In this document: one piece after another, positions 1 through 5,479 of the stretch
Layout: each line of letters opens with the position of its first letter
Position numbering within the stretch: position 1 is the stretch's first letter
Assembly: GCA_020850915.1 (NCBI GenBank)
Contig: JADZDV010000109.1
Coordinates: 1 to 14,654, forward strand
Length of the DNA: 14,654 nt
Direction: 5' to 3'
Source: Chloroflexota bacterium
Lineage (GTDB): Bacteria > Chloroflexota > UBA6077 > JADZDV01
Notes under the pieces: model-generated
The model's input: the letters and a program-made list of their open reading frames with translations, nothing else
Database searches by the model: none
What the model was told of the DNA's origin: nothing
Program-made: the position numbers and the translations under genes

Positions 1-906
1 GAAGCGCGCCGCGATGTGGTGGCGCATGGCACCGTCCTCGAGGCAGGCGTTGAGGTCCGCGCAGCCCTTGGCCAGCGCGGCCGGCGGCACCTCGTAGACG
101 AACACCAGGCGGAACAGCGCATTGCGGCTCATGAAACCGTAGAAGTTGATGGTCGGGTCCGGCTGGGTCATCGAGGCGTAGGTGGCGACGATGCCGTGCG
201 GCTTCAGCACGGCGGAGGTGGCCGGCAGGTTCGCGCCGAAGTCCACCTCCACGACCCGATCGACACCCTGGCCATCGGTCAGCGCCATGACGCGCGCCCC
301 AACGTCTTCCGCGCGGTAGTTCACCACCTCGTCCGCGCCGGCCTTGCGGGCCACCGAGGCCTTCTCATCGGAGCTGACCGTGGCGATCACGTTCGCGCCA
401 CCCCATTTCGCTAGCTCGATGGCGTAGAAGCCCACGCTGCCAGCCCCGCCAGTGACGAGGACCGTCTGGCCCCCGACCGGGCCGTCCGCGAAGACGCAGC
501 GGTGAGCGGTCAAGCCGGGGATACCGAGGCTAGCGCCCGCCGCGAAGTCCGTGTTGTCCGGCAGTCGGACAACGTACTGCTCCGGCAGGCAGATGAGCTC
601 CGCGCAGGTGCCGAACGGACGCTTCCACTGGCCGTTGTAGACCCATACGCGCTGGCCGACCCGGCGCGGATCGACACCTTCGCCAACCTGGTCGACCACG
701 CCGGAGCCATCGCTGTGCGGTACGACGCGGGCGAAGTCGACCTTCTGGCCGCGCCAGCCGCCGCGCCGCTTCACGTCCGACGGGTTGACGCCGGAGCAGG
801 CCACCCGGACCCGGATCTCGCCGGGGCCGGCCGTGGGAGCCTCCATTTCGCCGACGGTGAGCACGTTCGACGCTTCACCCTGGCGCTCGTACCAGGCTGC
901 GCGCAT
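1..906 (-). CDS. NADPH:quinone reductase-like zinc-independent MDR oxidoreductase (3' end beyond window)
   Basis: Predicted cytoplasmic NAD(P)H-dependent oxidoreductase of the medium-chain dehydrogenase/reductase superfamily, quinone-reductase branch; the real substrate cannot be read from sequence. The 302 visible residues show the GroES-like N-terminal part (conserved stretch GVNPSDVKRRGG near residues 39-50) followed by the Rossmann dinucleotide-binding motif GGAGSVG at residues 153-159. I see no structural zinc cysteine cluster, as expected for this branch. Usual length is about 325-330 residues, so roughly 25 C-terminal residues are missing past position 1. The ATG at 906-904 is preceded by a strong Shine-Dalgarno site (GGGAGGAG near 912-919). 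It lies about 45 bp downstream of the LVIVD gene on the same strand, so the two are probably co-transcribed. Confidence 0.9.
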   Translation of the reverse strand, partial: MRAAWYERQGEASNVLTVGEMEAPTAGPGEIRVRVACSGVNPSDVKRRGGWRGQKVDFARVVPHSDGSGVVDQVGEGVDPRRVGQRVWVYNGQWKRPFGTCAELICLPEQYVVRLPDNTDFAAGASLGIPGLTAHRCVFADGPVGGQTVLVTGGAGSVGFYAIELAKWGGANVIATVSSDEKASVARKAGADEVVNYRAEDVGARVMALTDGQGVDRVVEVDFGANLPATSAVLKPHGIVATYASMTQPDPTINFYGFMSRNALFRLVFVYEVPPAALAKGCADLNACLEDGAMRHHIAARF

Positions 907-951
907 GGTCACTCCTCCCGCGTGTCAGGTCGTGATGGTCGGTCTGGCGGC

Positions 952-2157
952 TCAGCCGGTGTACTCGAGCACCCAGAGGCCGCAATTGTAGTCAGTCAGA
1001 TAGATCACGCCGTCCTTGTCCACCAGGACGTCCTGGCTCGAGGGGGCAACCGCCTTGCCCGGGCGGGGGTCCACCATTCGCGCTGGCGGCGGCGGGAGGA
1101 AGAAGCCGGCCTCTTCCGGACGCTCCTTGTTGGTGACGTCGAAGATGCGGAGCCCGGCCCGGAAATAGGCGTTGAAGACCAGCGTCTCGCTGATGAAGGT
1201 GCCGGGCCGGTTCTCGTGCATGTTGTGGGGCCCGAAGCGGGAGCCGGGCTCGCGGAAGTCACCCGGGATAGGGCAGAGCGACGTGATGACCGGGTTCTCC
1301 TCGGCCCGCGCGTCCACGACCCACATCCGCTTCTCGCCCTCCTCGCAGTTGTCCCGCAGCGCCTCGTCCGCGATGACGACAAGCTGGCGATTGGGCATTG
1401 GCAGGGTGGTGTGAGTGGCGCCACCGAACGGCGGGGAGTAGTCCAGGCGGCTTATGAACTTCGGTTGTGTGATGTCCGCGATGTCCAGGATGACCAGACC
1501 CGCGTCCCACCAGCCGCAATAGGCGCGGTCGCCCTCGACGATCGGGCCATGGAGCCAGTAGCGCTCGCCGGGCTTCTGGGTGCTCACCTCGCCGGCCGCC
1601 TCGTTCATGCCGGGCAGCCACCACCGACCGACGATCTCCGGGTGGCGCGGATCCTTCAAGTCCATGATCTCGTAGATGTTGTCGATGAAGCCCTCTGGCC
1701 GGGCTGAGAGGTGCGCGTAGCGCCCGCCGACGTACCAGTTGCGGTGGGTGCCGTTGCCGATCGTTGGGTAGAAGGCCAGCTCCTCGATCTTGCGAGGGTT
1801 GGAGGCGTCGTAGAGGCGCAGGCCGCTGGACCAGGGGCTGTCGTAGTCAGCGGTGCGGAAGGGAAAGCCGGGGTTCGGAGCGTGGCAGCCGAAGAGGATG
1901 ATCTCGTCGGCGGCCAGGACGAGGTCGTCCGCGGCCTGGATGTTGGTGTTCCAGGTGTTGCCTGGCGTGCCGATCCAGTTCACCGTCTTCGGATTGCGCG
2001 GGTCCGAGACGTCGATCACGCTGAAGCCCTGGCTCCAGAGGTGGCCAACGTACAGGTAGCTGCCCATCTTGACGACCTGCACGGCGTCCGGCCGGCCGTC
2101 CATATCGGTGTGTGCGATGGGCCGCACGTTCTTCGCCTGGTACCCGTCAGGAATCAT
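952..2157 (-). CDS. LVIVD repeat-containing protein (predicted beta-propeller)
   Basis: A protein of about 401 residues made of LVIVD-type repeats, predicted to fold as a beta-propeller; function unknown. At least six repeat cores are visible, each a hydrophobic strand plus Asp and an xNP/xDP turn: FSVIDVSDPRNPK, LRLYDASNPRKIE, YEIMDLKDPRHPE, LVILDIADITQPK, MWVVDARAEENPV and LRIFDVTNKERPE. I see no signal peptide or membrane segment. I chose the ATG at 2157 because a GGAGG sequence sits 5 bases upstream; an in-frame ATG at 2193 (413 residues) has no ribosome-binding site. It is first in a likely two-gene operon with the quinone-reductase-like gene and is divergent from the gamma-glutamyltransferase gene. 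Members of this family often have secreted or surface forms; this one looks cytoplasmic. Confidence 0.88.
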   Translation of the reverse strand: MIPDGYQAKNVRPIAHTDMDGRPDAVQVVKMGSYLYVGHLWSQGFSVIDVSDPRNPKTVNWIGTPGNTWNTNIQAADDLVLAADEIILFGCHAPNPGFPFRTADYDSPWSSGLRLYDASNPRKIEELAFYPTIGNGTHRNWYVGGRYAHLSARPEGFIDNIYEIMDLKDPRHPEIVGRWWLPGMNEAAGEVSTQKPGERYWLHGPIVEGDRAYCGWWDAGLVILDIADITQPKFISRLDYSPPFGGATHTTLPMPNRQLVVIADEALRDNCEEGEKRMWVVDARAEENPVITSLCPIPGDFREPGSRFGPHNMHENRPGTFISETLVFNAYFRAGLRIFDVTNKERPEEAGFFLPPPPARMVDPRPGKAVAPSSQDVLVDKDGVIYLTDYNCGLWVLEYTG

Positions 2158-2297
2158 CCTCGCCTCCGACCGCCAGGACTGGCGCTCCTGCATGGTAGCC
2201 GCTCGGACTGGATGCGAGTGGCGATGTTGTATCGTGAGAGCCTCAGCAGCCTGGCGTGCGGGCTGCGCGCTGGAGGCATCTGGGATCGAGGAAGGTC
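2158..2297. promoter_or_regulatory. Divergent intergenic region between LVIVD and gamma-glutamyltransferase genes
   Basis: This 140-bp gap separates two outward-pointing genes and must hold both promoters, unless the longer GTG (2256) or ATG (2193) starts are used. The AT-richest patch, around 2224-2234 (gttgtatcgt), is the best candidate for a -10 region. I see no convincing consensus -35/-10 pair or operator. The inference rests on gene orientation only. Confidence 0.35.
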
Positions 2298-3896
2298 ATG
2301 AGGTTCGATACGAGTCCAACCCGTCCGATTGTGATGGGAACCAACGGCATGATCGCCTCCGGACATCCGCTGGCCTCCGCGGCCGGGCTGCGGACGCTCC
2401 AGCAGGGTGGCAACGCGCTGGACGCGGCGCTCACGGCGGCGGGGGTGCTCGCCGTGGTCAGGCCGGAAGCGTGCAGCGTCGGTGGGGACATGTTCCTGAT
2501 GTACTACCGCGCCGCGGACGGGCACGTCGAGAGCATGAACGCCAGCGGTCGGGCGCCGGCCCAGGCGTCGCTGGAGCACGAGGCGTTCAGGAACGGCATG
2601 CCGGCGCACGGGGTGCACAGCGCCAGCGTGCCAGGCGTGGTGCGAGGCTGGGAAGACGCCCTCGCGACGTTCGGGACGATCCCACTGAGCGACGCCCTCC
2701 AGCCGGCCATCCAGACCGCCGAGCGGGGGTTTCCCGTCTCCGTGAAGCTGGCGGCCGCTCTGGCGACGAACGCGGCATTCCTGCGTGAGTGTACTGCCAC
2801 AGGGAAGGCATACCTGCGCGACGGGGAGCCGCGTCGGCCGGGCGAAATCCTGCGACTGCCAGACCTGGCGAACAGCCTGCGCGCCATCGCCGCCAGCGGC
2901 GCGGACGAGTTCTACCGTGGCGAGCTTGGCCGGCGGATCGTCCAGGGCCACCAGGCCGACGGCGGGCTCTTTACTATGGAAGACTTCGCGCGGCAGGAGT
3001 CCGTGTTCAGCGAGCCGCTCTCGGTCTCGTACCGCGGCCACACCGTCTACAACCAGCGGCCGGTCTCGCTGGGTACGGTGCTGCTCCAGGAGCTGCGGCT
3101 GGCCGAGGGGTTCGACCTCGGTGGCATGCCGTTTGACTCGGCCGAGCGGCTCCATCTCATGCTGGAGATCAAGAAGCTGGCGTTCGCGGACATGGAGGGG
3201 CACATCACCGACCCCGAGTTCCACGACGTTCCGACGGACTGGCTGCTTTCGGAGAGCTACGCTGCCGAGCGCCGTGCGCTGATCGACCCGGCCCACGCCT
3301 CGGCCGGCCATGGGGCCGGCGAGCCGGCGCGGTACGGCCGCCACACCACCTACCTGTGCGTCGTGGACGGCCAGGGGAACTGCGCATCCTGGATCCAGAC
3401 GCTGTTCCACGGCTTCGGCTCCGGCTGGATGGCGCCGGGCACCGGGCTGCTGCTGAACGACCGGATGCACGGCTTCTCGGCCAATCCGGAGCACGTCAAC
3501 CGTCTGGAGGGCGGCAAGCGCACGGCGCACACGCTGAACGCGCCGATCCTGGCGCGAGACGGCCGGCCGCGGCTGGTGTTCGGCACGCCGGGTGGCTACG
3601 GCCAGGTCCAGAGCAATTTCCAGATGCTGGTGAACTTCCTGGACCTCGGCATGGACCCGCAGGCGATGGTCGAGGCGCCGCGCTGGTTCAGCGGAGCTGG
3701 GTGCCGGGTGACGATCGAGGGGCGATTCTCCCCGGCGACGATCGAGGGGCTGGCGCAGCGCGGGCACGACGTGGAGCTGCTGGCGCCCTGGGACAGCGTG
3801 ATGGGCGGCGCGCAGGCGATCATGATCGACCAGGAGACGGGCGTGCTGTACGGCTGCGCCGACCCGCGCCGCGAGGGCTACGCGATGGGGTGGTAA
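2298..3896 (+). CDS. ggt: Gamma-glutamyltransferase family protein (Ntn hydrolase)
   Basis: A 532-residue member of the gamma-glutamyltransferase/acylase family, which cleaves or transfers the gamma-glutamyl group of glutathione-like compounds after self-cleavage into two subunits. The N-terminal family signature is present (HPLASAAG near residue 24, GGNALDAA near 38-45, then SVGGDMF). The expected autoprocessing and nucleophile site is Thr350-Thr351 (HTTYLCVVD), giving a large subunit of about 349 residues and a small one of about 183. Downstream are the oxyanion-type GTPGGYGQVQ stretch and the LLLNDRMHGF segment. Classical enzymes have TTH here; this one has TTY. There is no signal peptide, so it is probably cytoplasmic. 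I chose the ATG at 2298, preceded by GAGGAAGG, over an in-frame GTG at 2256. Glutathione specificity is not established; a related acylase is possible. Confidence 0.93.
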   Translation: MRFDTSPTRPIVMGTNGMIASGHPLASAAGLRTLQQGGNALDAALTAAGVLAVVRPEACSVGGDMFLMYYRAADGHVESMNASGRAPAQASLEHEAFRNGMPAHGVHSASVPGVVRGWEDALATFGTIPLSDALQPAIQTAERGFPVSVKLAAALATNAAFLRECTATGKAYLRDGEPRRPGEILRLPDLANSLRAIAASGADEFYRGELGRRIVQGHQADGGLFTMEDFARQESVFSEPLSVSYRGHTVYNQRPVSLGTVLLQELRLAEGFDLGGMPFDSAERLHLMLEIKKLAFADMEGHITDPEFHDVPTDWLLSESYAAERRALIDPAHASAGHGAGEPARYGRHTTYLCVVDGQGNCASWIQTLFHGFGSGWMAPGTGLLLNDRMHGFSANPEHVNRLEGGKRTAHTLNAPILARDGRPRLVFGTPGGYGQVQSNFQMLVNFLDLGMDPQAMVEAPRWFSGAGCRVTIEGRFSPATIEGLAQRGHDVELLAPWDSVMGGAQAIMIDQETGVLYGCADPRREGYAMGW

Positions 3897-4102
3897 CTCG
3901 CCCGACGCTGGGCAACCGGGAGGCGGTGGAGCGCTGGCGGGCGAGCGCCATCGAGGATGGTTCCGAGGGGCCAACGTTGAAGCTGGTCGAGGCGCCCGAG
4001 GCGATTCACCTGGTGGTGGCCGGCGGGCCGGGCAACCACAGCATCGTGGCGCCCTACTGGTGGTCGCGCGCGGTCGCGCGCGGTGAAGCGGTCCGTGCCT
4101 GA
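3890..4102 (+). CDS. Hypothetical protein, 70 residues, overlapping the 3' end of the gamma-glutamyltransferase gene
   Basis: I do not recognise this ORF. A GTG at 3890 overlaps the upstream stop codon and opens a 70-codon frame ending at TGA 4100-4102. Its residues look protein-like (segments VEAPEAIHLVVAGGPGNHS and APYWWSRAV), unlike the Arg/Pro-rich shadow translation of the same frame before 3890. A possible ribosome-binding sequence (GAGGGC near 3872) lies rather far upstream. It could be a genuine small gene coupled to the enzyme gene, or the surviving C-terminal end of a larger gene whose start was lost. It ends 12 bp before the stop of the convergent zinc-finger gene. Confidence 0.45.
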   Translation: MVTRPTLGNREAVERWRASAIEDGSEGPTLKLVEAPEAIHLVVAGGPGNHSIVAPYWWSRAVARGEAVRA

Positions 4103-4114
4103 CAGTCCGATCGC

Positions 4115-4363
4115 TTAACGAGCAGGCTCTGGCACTCGATAAACGGGCACTTCTCGCGTCCCGGTCGCTCGTCCGTGCTCGAGCTGCTCCTGGATCGCAT
4201 CGACGGTCTCGGGACAGAGATATGTCTCACCGCACTGCTGACAAACGAGAGCCGGCGCGTCCTCGACGATGTAGAGCTGGCCTCCAATTGTCTGCGTGTA
4301 GGTGATCCTTTGAGCCAGGAGCGTGCCCCCACAGACTGAGCAGCTCGTTGATTGATGGCTCAC
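4115..4363 (-). CDS. YgiT/MqsA-type zinc finger protein (orphan antitoxin-like)
   Basis: An 82-residue protein with two CxxC pairs (Cys8/Cys11 and Cys41/Cys44) framing a small beta-rich zinc domain: CSVCGG, then a linker, then CQQCGETY. This is the YgiT-type zinc finger found in MqsA-family antitoxins, where it usually accompanies a RelE/MqsR-like or DUF4258 toxin. I saw no toxin gene upstream on the minus strand, and no C-terminal helix-turn-helix of the full MqsA type. The GTG at 4363 is preceded by a textbook AGGAGG (4374-4369) at 5-base spacing, so I prefer it to the in-frame ATG at 4462 (115 residues). It is convergent with the small ORF ending at 4102 and divergent from the HAD gene. 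A role as a zinc-binding autorepressor is inference. Confidence 0.8.
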   Translation of the reverse strand: MSHQSTSCSVCGGTLLAQRITYTQTIGGQLYIVEDAPALVCQQCGETYLCPETVDAIQEQLEHGRATGTREVPVYRVPEPAR

Positions 4364-4463
4364 GTCGTCCTCCTGGTCTTCAGGTCTAATCAAGTACCTC
4401 TGGTATCCCACTCCGGGCTCCGTGCCAGTCTCGTTGGCGAGCGTTTCCCGCGGGTTCTGCATG

Positions 4464-4469
4464 TATAAC
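4464..4469 (+). promoter_or_regulatory. Candidate -10 box (TATAAC) for the HAD gene
   Basis: TATAAC, preceded by ATG, lies in a short AT-rich patch of a GC-rich region, 64 bp upstream of the HAD start codon and between two divergent genes. No good -35 hexamer is found 16-18 bases upstream. The reverse complement of the same patch (GTTATACAT) could serve the zinc-finger gene. Weak candidate. Confidence 0.3.
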
Positions 4470-4532
4470 TCAGTGGACCCGCTTCATGTGTGAGACGAAC
4501 CGCTCGACCTTCACAACCGGGGCAACCGAACC

Positions 4533-5249
4533 GTGCGACCGCTGAAAGCCATCACCCTCGATCTCTGGGGCACGATCGTCGATCCGAGGGACGCCCCGGA
4601 GAAGATCGAGCGGCGGCGGGCGATGATTCTCGGCGCCATCGAGGAGGCAGGACTGGTCTGCTCCGTGGAGCAGCTTCGGGCGGCGTATCGCTCGACGAGG
4701 AAGCTGATAGAGGCGCGCATGGGCAAGGAGCGGATCGACCTCGGGCCGCCCGGGCGCTGGGCTCTGCTGTGCGAGGCGCTGGGTCTGGAGGAGGGCGCGC
4801 TGCCGTTCGAGCGCGTCGCGGCGGCGTACGAAGACCTGACGCTCGAGTTTCCGCCGGCGCTGCTACCGGGCGCGCGCGAGGCGATTGACCGCCTGCGGAG
4901 CCGCTACGCGCTGGGACTGATCTGCAACACCGGCTACACCGGCGGCAAGGTGCTGCGCGAGCTGCTCGGGCGCTACGAGCTTTCGGACAGCTTCCAGCTC
5001 CTCGTGTTCTCCAACGAGTTTGGCTATCTGAAGCCCGATCCGAGCATCTTCCACCACACCCTGAGCCACCTGTGCGCGGCGCCGGGCGAGGCGGCGCACA
5101 TCGGCGACCTGGAGGAGCTGGACGTGGACGGCGCGCTCAACGCCGGGATGGCCGCCATCCGCTACCTGCCCGACGGCCCGGTGGAGACGAAGGCACACCT
5201 CACTATCCGTCACTGGAGCGAGCTACCAGCGCGGCTGCGCGAGCTGTGA
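4533..5249 (+). CDS. HAD superfamily hydrolase
   Basis: A 238-residue haloacid-dehalogenase-superfamily protein with a helical cap inserted after motif I. Motif I is LDLWGTIVD with the predicted nucleophile Asp10; the second Asp of the usual DxD is Trp12, a variant in which the general acid/base is absent. Motif II is ICNTG with Thr133, motif III is Lys167 in FGYLKPDP, and motif IV is GDLEELD with Asp192 and Asp197. The substrate is unknown; phosphatase, dehalogenase-like or other activity are all open because of the DxW. The start is GTG at 4533, the first in the frame, with only a weak GGGG sequence upstream. The protein ends in PARLREL and the DNA for that ending is repeated 71 bp downstream. 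Confidence 0.88.
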   Translation: MRPLKAITLDLWGTIVDPRDAPEKIERRRAMILGAIEEAGLVCSVEQLRAAYRSTRKLIEARMGKERIDLGPPGRWALLCEALGLEEGALPFERVAAAYEDLTLEFPPALLPGAREAIDRLRSRYALGLICNTGYTGGKVLRELLGRYELSDSFQLLVFSNEFGYLKPDPSIFHHTLSHLCAAPGEAAHIGDLEELDVDGALNAGMAAIRYLPDGPVETKAHLTIRHWSELPARLREL

Positions 5250-5354
5250 GCCTGGCAGCTCCCCTGGAAGTCGGCTTGGGCGCGTGCACAGGCGTGCCGG
5301 CGCGGCTGAGGGAGCTGTGAGCCTGGCATCCCGCCGGAAAGCGGCCCGGGCGCG
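5226..5354. repeat. Near-tandem duplication of the 3' end of the HAD gene
   Basis: Two imperfect copies, 5226-5284 and 5297-5354, start 71 bp apart. The best-matched part is the first 32 bases of each, which share GAGCTGTGAGCCTGGCA and, apart from three substitutions, the bases before it. This covers the last codons of the HAD gene, its TGA stop and the following bases. The second copy again spells PARLREL then stop, in a different frame from the gene. The later half has diverged and contains a one-base gap. There is no coding role for the second copy. Confidence 0.8.
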
Positions 5355-5404
5355 GCGCGCGATACCCAGGCAGCGCGCGGCGGCGCGTCACCGACCAGTC
5401 ACCA

Positions 5405-5435
5405 ACGAATGACCCCTGGCGATGAGGACATTCGT
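5405..5435. promoter_or_regulatory. Inverted repeat upstream of feoB
   Basis: ACGAATG (5405-5411) and CATTCGT (5429-5435) are perfect inverted 7-base arms separated by 17 bases, 45-75 bp before the feoB start. The spacing would suit a dimeric repressor or a leader hairpin. It does not match the Fur or IdeR consensus as I know them. Possible control element of the iron-uptake genes. Confidence 0.3.
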
Positions 5436-5479
5436 CAGATACCGGGCGTGGCTCTCGCGGCTACGCTCCTCTCGGAGAC

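Noticed and set aside
502..1707. 401-codon plus-strand frame
   Set aside because: Shadow of the quinone-reductase-like and LVIVD genes on the minus strand; no recognisable motifs.
2154..3974. Long 606-codon minus-strand open frame opposite the gamma-glutamyltransferase gene
   Set aside because: Antisense shadow in GC-rich DNA; residues are Arg/Pro/His-rich with no family pattern, while the plus strand has a clear enzyme.
4063..4085. GGTCGCGCGC tandem pair
   Set aside because: Two copies within a low-complexity GC run inside the small ORF; easily expected by chance at this base composition.
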